A stretch of DNA of 17,082 nucleotides, taken from positions 1 through 17,082 of the forward strand of contig JAUIEM010000209.1 of the NCBI GenBank assembly GCA_030428695.1, given 5' to 3'. This document shows, in pieces, positions 7,901 through 15,463 of the stretch (within the stretch, counting starts at the first letter, position 1; every line of letters starts with the position of its first letter). The stretch is from a bacterium (lineage in GTDB: Bacteria; Planctomycetota; J058; JAJDCP01). The position numbers were made by a program, and so were the translations under genes. Below the pieces are notes generated by a model, which was not told where the DNA came from, ran no database searches, and worked only from the letters and a program-made list of their open reading frames with translations.

Positions 7901-9116
7901 GGCGACGACCAAGGCCCGGGGGCTGCTCGCCCGTGACCCGGAGGACCTGCGCGCGCTGGCCCAGCTGCTCAAGGCCCTCGGTGAGGTCGGGGAGGGATTC
8001 TTCCTCGCGGGCGACTTCGAGGCGGCGCGGACCATCCTCGCCGAGGCGGCGGACCTGCTGGACCGGACCCGGCGGGAGCTACCGAACAATACCTTGTTAA
8101 TGGAGCGCGAGATGCAGGTCCTCGGTCTGCTCGGCAAGACCCTGACCGCTCTCACCGAGCCAGGCGAGGCCATCGCGGTCTTCGAGGCGAGCCTCGCCCT
8201 CGCCCGCAAGCTCGACGAGCGCTTCCAGAGCGCGGCCTCCCAGCGGGAGCTCGCGATCTCCTGCTACTCGCTCGCGGTGGCGCACGAGGCCGCCGGCCAG
8301 CTCGACGCGGCCCTGGCCCTGCTCGACGAGGCCCGCCCGTTGCAGGAGGGGCTCGCCGACTCTCCGGACGCCGACGCCCTGGTCCGCCACGATCTGTCCC
8401 TCAGCCTCGGCATGAGCGCGGTGATCCTCCGAGCGCGCGGGCAGCCCGCCGAGGCCGAGGCGCGGCTCGAAGCGGCCGCGACGATCCAACGCGCCCTGGT
8501 CGCGGAAGATCCCGGCAACGCGGTCGTGACCACCGACCTGTCGAAGACGCTCTTCCTGCTCGCCGACCTCCACGACGACCGCCGCGACAGCGCCGGCGCC
8601 TTCGCGCTGCTCGACGAGGCGGTCGCCAACCAGTCGCGCATCGTCGCCGCGGCGCCGCACACGCAGCCCCAGCTCACCTTCCTGCGCCAGCGCCGGCGGC
8701 AGGCCGGGCTGCTCGCGGGGAACATCACGCCCGCGAACCTCAGCGACCAGATCGGCCTCGCGGTCGGCCTGGCCGAACGCGGCGACCACGCCGAGGCCTA
8801 CGGCGCGTTCGCGGTCGCGATGGCCGCGCCGGAGGTCGCCGAGGACGGGCACCTGCACCTGTACGCGGCGCGCTGCGCGGGGCGGGCCTTCAGCGTCGTG
8901 CCCGCGGACCGCGCGGAGGATGTCGCCGCGAGCTGTCTGCGCTGGCTCGGCCTGTGCGTCTCCCAGGTGCGCGAGTCCCTCGCCCTGGCCGACGGACCGG
9001 AGGATCGTGAGGAGCGGGCCGCGCTCCTCGGGCTGCTCGAGGAGTGGAAGCACGACCCGGCCTTCGCCGCGCTGCGCGGGCGCGAGGCCTTCGCGGCGCT
9101 GTTCGAAGAGGACTGA
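4983..9116 (+). CDS. Ser/Thr protein kinase with TPR repeats (kinase 2)
   Basis: A 1377-residue paralogue of kinase 1. The N-terminal tag MDLVKRWEETIG and ATYRPS match the family. Kinase motifs are Gly loop GRGGMG (70-75), K92, catalytic loop HNDIKPSN (189-196), DWG (209-211) and GTPAYSPPE (236-244), with PPE where APE is usual. Again N replaces R in HRD. A juxtamembrane region with a short EEA/GEA repeat (about 428-439) and a basic stretch precedes one transmembrane helix (about 474-494). Some 850 residues of TPR-like repeats follow, ending in a WKHDPAFAALRGREAF segment that kinase 3 shares. ATG 4983 is chosen over TTG 4938 because GGGAG (4973-4977) lies 5 bases upstream and the start aligns with kinase 1. 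The methyltransferase-Nudix gene starts 13 bases after its stop, which suggests an operon. Confidence 0.93.
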   Translation: MDLVKRWEETIGSEADAARLPCEATYRPSAWESAAFATASEHGDTRTLQGGAFLPDASGGPRFELGEEIGRGGMGVVHRALQTSLQRDVALKMARLLPAGSSMERMSRQRVGFLAEAYAMGSLEHPNIVPIHDLGSDGDGHVFLAMKLVGGEAWKETLIAKPSELELHLGILIQVCNAVAFAHSRGIVHNDIKPSNVMLGTFGEVLLMDWGLAVSFHERQVGPFHRDRSCIVAPCGTPAYSPPELARGEGEKVGPATDVYLLGATLYEILAGVPPHRHADFFDAVRSAARGTPPPLPASAPGELRALVRRAMAPEPERRCATARVFQAALQDFLRHRQSLRIADDARERLARCRTRARPGLAEEERNRLYEDFATSVAGFAQARRLWPRNPGARVGERAARLAYAEAALQLGDLGLSASQLAQAEEIPEEAEEAGEAGEAEPVEDPPEAARLRARLGAERTRRSAARRAARRTRVALAGALATLVLGLTLGLLSIRAEAARTQRARDVAMDALEKLTFEAQESLQREAGTRSANRAAQRLLRTALEGWQQLREAAVSEQDISLSSGIARLQTGRLALSVDGDLATAEREVGAAVTIFTALVGDFPGDRRYRHNLAYALRSHGHVLAAAGRKAAAIARFDEALVLHRALVAEETTAQSLRGLSATLDALGRVALAEGEAERARACYEEALAIDRTLLTEGDPREARHNLQLGLSRLGDLYRAAGERERARACYTESHGLARALFDEAPHDASARADLLYVTQALAGLARDEGRIAAAEQRGREALRLARELYERDPLSFRAGADLCDALSRLGGLVRDEGRLEEAAELFGEGLARARALYERSPALEEAGEGYARALRDRAGLHDLARELDQAAALWDEIIALARQRVAVAPSFRVRRRLLNGLSERGTLALSGGALPRAEALFDEALQLARALVATDSAGIETALDLCTLLVESARVAQRQGRLAEARSMLEEATTKARGLLARDPEDLRALAQLLKALGEVGEGFFLAGDFEAARTILAEAADLLDRTRRELPNNTLLMEREMQVLGLLGKTLTALTEPGEAIAVFEASLALARKLDERFQSAASQRELAISCYSLAVAHEAAGQLDAALALLDEARPLQEGLADSPDADALVRHDLSLSLGMSAVILRARGQPAEAEARLEAAATIQRALVAEDPGNAVVTTDLSKTLFLLADLHDDRRDSAGAFALLDEAVANQSRIVAAAPHTQPQLTFLRQRRRQAGLLAGNITPANLSDQIGLAVGLAERGDHAEAYGAFAVAMAAPEVAEDGHLHLYAARCAGRAFSVVPADRAEDVAASCLRWLGLCVSQVRESLALADGPEDREERAALLGLLEEWKHDPAFAALRGREAFAALFEED
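6267..6302 (+). repeat. Four tandem 9-bp repeats inside kinase 2
   Basis: Four head-to-tail units (two GAGGAAGCG, two GGGGAAGCG) encode EEA, EEA, GEA and GEA in the linker between the kinase domain and the transmembrane helix. Because the unit is a multiple of three, changes in copy number would keep the frame. Confidence 0.85.
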
Positions 9117-9129
9117 CGAGGAGCTGACG

Positions 9130-11349
9130 ATGGCCTACGAGACCCAGGACCGCGGCGCCACCTTCGCCTACGCGCGCTACCTCGCGGCGATGGACGCCTC
9201 GATGCGGCAGAAGGTCGCGCTGACCGCCGCCCACCTGCTCAGCGTCGGCGACCTCGCCGACATGGGCATGGGCAGCGGCTCCGGCAGCCACGCCCTCGCC
9301 TCGCTCTACCCGGGCCTGTCGGTGGTCGGCGTCGACGTCAACCCGACGATGGTCGAGCAGGCCCGGCAGGTGTACGCCCTGCCCAACCTGCGCTTCGTGG
9401 TCGGGGATGTCGCGGCGCCGTGTTTCCCCGCGGACAGCCAGGAGGCGATCCTCAACTCGTCGGTGTTGCACCACGTCACCTCCTTCAACGACTACTCCTA
9501 CGACGCCGCCCGCGCGGCGCTGCGGGCGCAGGCCGCGCAGCTCGCTCCGCACGGCGTCCTGATCGTGCGGGACTTCCCCGCGCTCGGCGACGAGCAGGTG
9601 TGGCTCGACCTGCCGACCGGCGACGGCTCGCCCGACGCCTCCGACCTCGAGGGCTGCTCGAGCGCGGCGCTGTTCGAGCGCTTCGCCCGGGAGTTCCGCA
9701 GCCTGCGCCCCGAGGCCGCGCGCGGCTTCCCCTTCCGCCGTCTCGAAGGCAGCCCCGCCTGCCCCCTCGCTCCCGGCTTCCGCCGCTACGCCCTGTCCGC
9801 CCGGCACGCCGCGGAGTTCGTGCTGCGCAAGGACTACCGCACCGACTGGGTGCTCGAGGTGCAGGAGGAATACGGGACGCTGACCCAGGCGCAGTACGAG
9901 GAGCTGTTCGCCTCGCTCGGCATGCGGGTCCTCGCCTCGACCCCGCTCTGGAACCCGTGGATCGTCGCGCACCGCTTCCGGGGGCACTTCGTGTGGCGGG
10001 CGGAGGGCGGCGCCGAGGTCGACTGGCCGCCGACCAACCTGCTGGTCGTCGGCCAGAAGGTGCCCGCCGGAGAAGGCGTGCGCATCGTCGAAGGCCCCCG
10101 GCAGGCGCCGCTCGGCTACTTGCAGCTCGCCTGCTACAAGGACGCGGCCGGCACGGTCTTCGACCTCGTGCGGCGGCCCGGCGCGACGGTCGACGTCCTG
10201 CCCTGGTTCGTCGACGAGCGCGACCAGCTGTGCGTGCTCGCCCGGCGCGGTTATCCGCGGCCGATCCCCGCCGTCGACCCCGGAGAGACCGCCCGCCTCG
10301 ACGGGGTGAGCCCGGCCTGCTACCTGACCGAGCCCCTCAACGTGCAGCAGGGCGACCGGGCCCTCGGCGTCGCGGTCGAGGAGCTGCTCGCCCGCTACCA
10401 CGCGATCGGCCGCGAGGGCATCCGCCGCTTCGAGCCGGGGGGCAGCCTCTACCCCTCGCCCGGCGGTCTGCAGGAGGAAGCCCGCGCCGTGTTCGTCGAG
10501 ATCGCCCCGTGCAGTGTGCAGACCCCCCTCGCCAACGCCTCCGGCTTCAGCAGCGCCGGCCAGCTGCGCGCCCTCGAGGCCTGCCAGCTGCTGCGGGCGG
10601 CCCAGGTCGGCGCCCTGCCCGAGGCGCGGCTGGAGCTCCTGACCTACGGCCTGCTCGCCCGCCGGGGCCGCTCGCCCGGGCCCTGGATCGGCGAGGCGAT
10701 CGCCCTGGAGAGCCCGCCCCAGGCCGCGCCCTTCGCCGACCTCGACGAGCTCCTCGCGCGCCCGAGCCGGCGGGCCTTCGTGCCGGTGCCGTCGAGGGAG
10801 ACCTCCGGCTTCCTCGAGGTCGTCTGCGCGCGCTTCCGCGAGCTCGACGCCGCGGGCGAGGAGGTCGCCGCGCGGCCCCTCGAGTACGCCCTGCCCCGTC
10901 CCCTGAGCTGGAACACCCTGGCCGTCGCCCCGCTACGCAACCTCGCCGAGGGCATCGCGCTCGGCGTCGACGACACCGACCTGCCCGCCGCCCAGTGCTT
11001 CGCGGGCAACAGTGAGCTGCTCGTCGCCCCCGCCTGGCGCCTGCCGCACGAGGTCCGCGGCATGCGGGCGGCGCGGGCCTGGGTCGCGGAGCGGCTCGCC
11101 GCCGAGTACGGCCTGCGCATCGGCCGCTTCTGGAGCCTGGGCGGGCGCTACCACCCGTCCCCCGGGGCGACGCCGGAGGTCGTCTTCCCGCTCGCCTGCG
11201 AGGTGCTCGCGGCCGAGGAGGGCCGCTCGCGCCTGCGCTGGGTCTCCCTGCGCGCGCTGGCGGCGACTCCCGTACGCGACGGCCACCTGCGGGTGGTCGC
11301 CCAGCGGGCGGCCCATGCCCTCGGCCTGCTCGAGGATCCGGTCAGCTGA
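9130..11349 (+). CDS. SAM methyltransferase fused to two Nudix-like domains
   Basis: 739 residues. The first part (about 1-310) is a class I SAM methyltransferase: motif I DMGMGSGSG (44-52), acidic VVGVDVNP (65-72), VVGDVA (90-95) and NSSVLHHV (109-116). Two regions follow that look like tandem Nudix folds. The first (about 343-510) contains GGSLYPSPGGLQEEA (437-451). The second (about 590-732) contains GGRYHPSPGATPEVV (671-685), preceded by a helix AARAWVAERLAAEYG where the Nudix box should be. YxSPG...E is the segment after the Nudix box in ADP-ribose-type pyrophosphatases, but the REUxEE residues are not intact in either copy. The methyl acceptor is unknown. GAGGAG (9118-9123) lies 6 bases before ATG 9130. 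The gene sits between kinases 2 and 3, probably co-transcribed with kinase 2. Confidence 0.8.
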   Translation: MAYETQDRGATFAYARYLAAMDASMRQKVALTAAHLLSVGDLADMGMGSGSGSHALASLYPGLSVVGVDVNPTMVEQARQVYALPNLRFVVGDVAAPCFPADSQEAILNSSVLHHVTSFNDYSYDAARAALRAQAAQLAPHGVLIVRDFPALGDEQVWLDLPTGDGSPDASDLEGCSSAALFERFAREFRSLRPEAARGFPFRRLEGSPACPLAPGFRRYALSARHAAEFVLRKDYRTDWVLEVQEEYGTLTQAQYEELFASLGMRVLASTPLWNPWIVAHRFRGHFVWRAEGGAEVDWPPTNLLVVGQKVPAGEGVRIVEGPRQAPLGYLQLACYKDAAGTVFDLVRRPGATVDVLPWFVDERDQLCVLARRGYPRPIPAVDPGETARLDGVSPACYLTEPLNVQQGDRALGVAVEELLARYHAIGREGIRRFEPGGSLYPSPGGLQEEARAVFVEIAPCSVQTPLANASGFSSAGQLRALEACQLLRAAQVGALPEARLELLTYGLLARRGRSPGPWIGEAIALESPPQAAPFADLDELLARPSRRAFVPVPSRETSGFLEVVCARFRELDAAGEEVAARPLEYALPRPLSWNTLAVAPLRNLAEGIALGVDDTDLPAAQCFAGNSELLVAPAWRLPHEVRGMRAARAWVAERLAAEYGLRIGRFWSLGGRYHPSPGATPEVVFPLACEVLAAEEGRSRLRWVSLRALAATPVRDGHLRVVAQRAAHALGLLEDPVS

Positions 11350-11361
11350 GGTCTTCGCCGG

Positions 11362-11367
11362 TACAAT
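11362..11367 (+). promoter_or_regulatory. Candidate -10 box for kinase 3 and peroxiredoxin
   Basis: TACAAT, five of six matches to TATAAT, lies 13 bases after the methyltransferase stop in a very GC-rich setting. The -35 region at 17-base spacing (CGGTCA) is poor. It would allow kinase 3 and the peroxiredoxin to be transcribed separately from kinase 2. Confidence 0.4.
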
Positions 11368-11402
11368 AGGAACAGCGCGCACCCGATCGCAGGAGACGGA
11401 CC

Positions 11403-11543
11403 ACGAGGTCGCCACCCGAAGTCGATTCGACCCCCAACCCCGCGGACTCCGACCGCGACAGCAGGCGGCTGCGCCTGTTCTGGGAGGAGTCCCTGGGCCC
11501 CGACTGGGCGCAGCAGTCCGCGGACCGCACCTACAAGCAGGGG
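11403..11543 (+). other. In-frame N-terminal extension of kinase 3 without a normal start codon
   Basis: The kinase 3 frame stays open upstream of ATG 11544 to a TAG at 11367-11369. The extension encodes LRLFWEESLGPDW and ADRTYKQG, which match the N-terminal tags of kinase 2 (VKRWEETIG, ATYRPS) and kinase 1 (LRRRW, ATYRPS). There is no ATG, GTG or TTG. The best signal is AGGAG (11391-11395) followed after 7 bases by ACG at 11403; CTG at 11469 is an alternative. From ACG the protein would be 1349 residues. Confidence 0.6.
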
Positions 11544-14500
11544 ATGCTGAGCCCGCGCACACAGACAGCGCGGCTCAAGCCGCCGAGCAACGTCGCGGCC
11601 CTCGAGCGTTTCACGCCGCTGAGCGAGCTCGGCCAGGGCGGTATGGGCATCGTCTTCCAGGCCCGCCAGAACTGCCTCGACCGCGAGGTCGCCCTGAAGA
11701 AGGTGCGCCCCGACGTCTCCCGCAGCGAGGAGGACTACCGGCTGCTCGGCCAGGAGTTCATGACCGAGGCGCTGGTCAACGGCAGCCTGCAGCACCCGAA
11801 CATCGTGCCGGTGTACGACCTCGGCACGACCGCCAAGGGCGAGCTGTACATGGCGATGCAGCTGGTCGGCGGACGCTCCTGGGAGACGATCCTGCGCGAC
11901 GGGGACAAGCCCCTCGACTTCCACATCGAGACGCTGATCCAGGTCTGCAACGCCGTCGCCTATGCCCACAGCCACGGCCTGGTGCACAACGACCTCAAGC
12001 CGTCGAACGTGATGGTCGGCACCTTCGGCGAGGTGCTGGTGATGGACTGGGGCCTCGCGGTCGAGGCCTGCGCCTCCGCGGACGAGGCGCGCATCCGTCA
12101 CAAGTCCTGCATCCGGGAGTTCTGCGGAACCCCCGCCTACGCGCCCCCCGAGCTCGCCCGCGGGCTCGGCATGCAGGTCGGACCCTGGACGGACATCTAC
12201 CTGCTCGGCGGCATCCTCTACCGTATCGTCGCCGGCCACCCGCCGCACGGGGGCGAAGACCTCGAGGCGGTGATGCTCGCCGCCGCCCGGGGGGAGATCA
12301 CCCCCCTGCGCGAGACCCTGCCCGGCGAGCTGAAGACCATCCTCCAGCACGCCCTCGCCCCCGAGCCCGGCCACCGGCACCCGAGCGTGTGGGAGTTCCA
12401 GGACGAGCTGCGCTCCTTCCTCAAGCACCGCGAGAGCGTCGTGATCGCCGAGGCCGCCGCGGAGAAGCTCGAAGCCTGCCAGTTCGAGATACGCCGCCTC
12501 GACGAGCTGACCGAGGCCGAACGCAACCGGCTGTACGAGAAGTTCGCCCAGGCGGTCGCCGGCTTCAACCAGGCGCGCCGCCTCTGGCACGCCAACCCCT
12601 CGGCCCTCGAGGGCGAGCGGCGGGCGCGCCTCTCCTACGCCGAGGCCGCGCTGCGCCTGCGCGACCTCGGCCTGGCGGAGGCCCAGGCGGCCAAGCTGGA
12701 AGCCCTCGAGCTCGGCCAGGACAGCGGTACGCACGCGATCCGGGCGGCCGGCCACAGCGTCGCGAGCCAGGTGCTGAAGACACGCCAGGCCGGACCCCTG
12801 CGCAAGAAGATCAAGGAGGAGCGGACGCGCCAGGAGGATGAGGTCCGCGGCCAGCGCCGGACCCGGCTGCACCTGCGCATCCTGCTCGCGGTCGCCTTCT
12901 GCGGCCTGCTGGCCGGGCTGTTCCTCCTGCACTCGAAGAACCTCGAGATCGAGGCCGGACGCCAGGCCGCCGAGGAGCAGGCCCACGCCGCCCTGCGGCA
13001 CGGCGAGATCGCCCAGGACGCGCTCGAGAAGCTCGGCTTCGAGGTGCACGACCGGCTGCTCGACGAGCTCGGCAGCCAGCGCGCGAACGAGGTCGCCCGG
13101 GACATCCTGCGGGTCGCCCTCGAGGGCTGGCAGGAGCTGAAGAAGACCAGCAGCGAGCAGGGAGAGCTGTCGCGCAACACCGCCCGGGCGCACCTCAGCC
13201 TCGGAGAGCTGACCCGCGACCTCGACGGCGACCTCGACGGCGCGCTCGTCGAGCTGTTCCACGCCCACAAGATCCTGCACGGGCTGTACGAGGCCGAGCC
13301 GGACGATCCCCAGGTCGGCCGCGACTACGCCCGCTGCCTGAGCGCGATCGCCGAGGTCCACTTGCTGCGCGGCGAGCTCGAGCAGGCGGCCAAACACTAC
13401 ACCGAGAGCCGCGGCCTGTTCGGCGGCCTCGAGCAGGCGGGCGTCGACGACGCGGCCCTGCGTTGGGAGTCGGCCGTCGCCCTGCAGGGAATCGGCGAGG
13501 TGCAGTGGGCGCGGGGCGACGCGGCCGCGGCCGTGGCGAGCTACACCGCGGCGCTCGAGCGCAAGCGCGGACTGCTCGTGACCGAGGACAAGCCGCGCCA
13601 GCGGGAGTACTCCTCGTCGCTGAAGAACCTCGGCGAGATCCTCGAGCAGACCGGCGAGCTCGACCGCGCCCGCGGGGTGTACGACGAGGCGCTCGAGCTC
13701 GACCGCCGCCTGTATCATGCCGACTCGACCAGCGTGCGGGCGGGCAACGACCTCGCCGACGCCCTCGAGAGCCGCGCCCGGGTGACCCGCAAGCAGGGCG
13801 ACTCCCGCGCTGCCTTCCTGGCCTACCGCGACGCCCTCGAGCTCGCGCGCCGGCTGCACGAGGAGGATCCGCGCAGCATCCAGGCCCGGCGTCGGCTCGC
13901 GACCTGCCTGCGCGGCTACGCCGAGAGCCTGCTCTCGCAGGGCGATTCCGGCGCCGCCATCGACGCGATGTACGAAGCGGCCACGCTGACCCAGGCCTGG
14001 CACGAGCGCGATCCGAGCAACGCCGTCGCCGGGGCCGCCCTCGCCGAGGTGCTCGGGGAGCTCGGCGCCTGGCTGATCGACCAGGGTGAGCTCGGCGAGG
14101 GCCGCGATCTCCTGCTGCAGTCGCTGCGCCTGCGGCGCGAGCTGGTCTCCCGCGATCCGGGCAACGTGCTCGCCCTCGGCAACCTCGCCCGGGCCCTGAA
14201 GAAGGTCGGGGACGCGTGGCTCGAGCAGGGCGACCTCGAGGGCGCGGAGACCCAGTACCGCGAAGGCCTCGAGATCCAGCGGGAGCTCGTCGCCCGAGAC
14301 GGCGAGAGCCTGCTCTCGCGGCGCAACCTCGCGCTGCTGCTCGAGCGGCTCGGCGACCTCGCGCTCGCCGAGAGCCGGCTCGCGGACGCCGGCGCCCTGC
14401 ACGGCGAGGCCCTCGAGCTGCAGCGCGCGATCAGCGCCTCGGACGCGACCAACGCCCAGTCGCGGCGCAACCTGTTCGTCGCCCTGCACAAGGTCGCCGA

Positions 14501-15452
14501 GGTCTACGAGGCCGAGGGGCTGTGGGACAAGGCCCGGGACACCTACGACGAGGCGCAGAAGATCCTGCGCCAGCTGCGCGTGCGCGATCCGGACGACGTC
14601 GGCCTGCGGCGCGACACCAGCGTCGGCCTGCTCAAGCTCGGCGGCGTGCTCGAGAAGCTCGGCGACACGGAGAGCGCGCAGGCTTCCTACGGCAAGCTGC
14701 TCGAGATCGCGCGCGAGCTCGTCGCCCTCGACACCGGCAGCGTCAGCGCCCGCCGCGACCTGTCCGTCGCCGCCGCCCGCCTCGGCACCAGCCGCCTGGC
14801 CAGCGACGGCGCGGAGGCGGCCCTGCCCCTGCTCGAGGAGGGCGTCGCCCTGGCCCGCGGGGTCGTCGCGCGCCAGGACACCCTCGCCAACCGTCGCGAC
14901 CTCGCCGTCCAGCTCTTCCAGCTCGCCCAGGCGGAGGTCGCGCTCGAACGTCTGACCGCGGCCGAGGCGCACCTCGACGATGCCCTGCTGTGGCTGACGG
15001 ACGTGCCGGTCTACGCCGCCGAACGCGAGATCCTCCGGCACTTCCGCGGAGAGGTGCGCTTCGCCCAGCTGCTGCAGGGCAGCCGCGAGCCCACGAGCCC
15101 CGAAGACTTCACCTTCCTCGGCCTCGAGGCGCAGCAGCGCGGCGCGACGCGCGAGGCCCTCGGCCACTTCCGCACCGGCTTCGCCGGAGGCATCCCCGAC
15201 CATCTGCGCATCCACCTGCCCGTCGCCGCGGGCGTCGCCGCCGCGGTCGGAGGCCCCGCCGCCGAGCGCGACGCCCTGGCCTGGCTGCAGAGCTGGGCGG
15301 AGCTCCTGCGCGAGCAGGCGCGAGGGCTGGACGATGGCGGGCCGCTCGAAGAGCTGCGCGGCCTGTTCCACTACGTGCGGGACACCGATCCCGCCTTCGC
15401 CGGGCTGCGCGCCCGCGGAGACTTCCTGGAAGCGCTCGGAGATGAACCCTGA
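11544..15452 (+). CDS. Ser/Thr protein kinase with TPR repeats (kinase 3)
   Basis: 1302 residues from the first conventional ATG, which has the G-rich GCAGGGG directly against it and thus poor ribosome-site spacing. The real N-terminus probably lies upstream (see 11403-11543). Numbered from ATG 11544: Gly loop GQGGMG (30-35), K52, catalytic loop HNDLKPSN (148-155), DWG (168-170) and GTPAYAPPE (195-203). As in the other two kinases, N replaces R in HRD. A charged region with KKIKEERTRQ precedes one transmembrane helix (about 444-463). TPR-like repeats with a period close to 49 residues follow, for example SRRNLALLLERLGD, SRRNLFVALHKVAE and LRRDTSVGLLKLGG. The C-terminal DPAFAGLRARGDFLEAL resembles the kinase 2 end. 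The peroxiredoxin starts 11 bases after its stop. Confidence 0.93.
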   Translation: MLSPRTQTARLKPPSNVAALERFTPLSELGQGGMGIVFQARQNCLDREVALKKVRPDVSRSEEDYRLLGQEFMTEALVNGSLQHPNIVPVYDLGTTAKGELYMAMQLVGGRSWETILRDGDKPLDFHIETLIQVCNAVAYAHSHGLVHNDLKPSNVMVGTFGEVLVMDWGLAVEACASADEARIRHKSCIREFCGTPAYAPPELARGLGMQVGPWTDIYLLGGILYRIVAGHPPHGGEDLEAVMLAAARGEITPLRETLPGELKTILQHALAPEPGHRHPSVWEFQDELRSFLKHRESVVIAEAAAEKLEACQFEIRRLDELTEAERNRLYEKFAQAVAGFNQARRLWHANPSALEGERRARLSYAEAALRLRDLGLAEAQAAKLEALELGQDSGTHAIRAAGHSVASQVLKTRQAGPLRKKIKEERTRQEDEVRGQRRTRLHLRILLAVAFCGLLAGLFLLHSKNLEIEAGRQAAEEQAHAALRHGEIAQDALEKLGFEVHDRLLDELGSQRANEVARDILRVALEGWQELKKTSSEQGELSRNTARAHLSLGELTRDLDGDLDGALVELFHAHKILHGLYEAEPDDPQVGRDYARCLSAIAEVHLLRGELEQAAKHYTESRGLFGGLEQAGVDDAALRWESAVALQGIGEVQWARGDAAAAVASYTAALERKRGLLVTEDKPRQREYSSSLKNLGEILEQTGELDRARGVYDEALELDRRLYHADSTSVRAGNDLADALESRARVTRKQGDSRAAFLAYRDALELARRLHEEDPRSIQARRRLATCLRGYAESLLSQGDSGAAIDAMYEAATLTQAWHERDPSNAVAGAALAEVLGELGAWLIDQGELGEGRDLLLQSLRLRRELVSRDPGNVLALGNLARALKKVGDAWLEQGDLEGAETQYREGLEIQRELVARDGESLLSRRNLALLLERLGDLALAESRLADAGALHGEALELQRAISASDATNAQSRRNLFVALHKVAEVYEAEGLWDKARDTYDEAQKILRQLRVRDPDDVGLRRDTSVGLLKLGGVLEKLGDTESAQASYGKLLEIARELVALDTGSVSARRDLSVAAARLGTSRLASDGAEAALPLLEEGVALARGVVARQDTLANRRDLAVQLFQLAQAEVALERLTAAEAHLDDALLWLTDVPVYAAEREILRHFRGEVRFAQLLQGSREPTSPEDFTFLGLEAQQRGATREALGHFRTGFAGGIPDHLRIHLPVAAGVAAAVGGPAAERDALAWLQSWAELLREQARGLDDGGPLEELRGLFHYVRDTDPAFAGLRARGDFLEALGDEP

Positions 15453-15463
15453 GGGAGAGACGC

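Noticed and set aside
8083..8100. AT-rich patch with the small inverted repeat AACAA-TACC-TTGTT inside kinase 2
   Set aside because: It encodes PNNTLL in frame and the stem is only 5 bp. An internal promoter cannot be supported.
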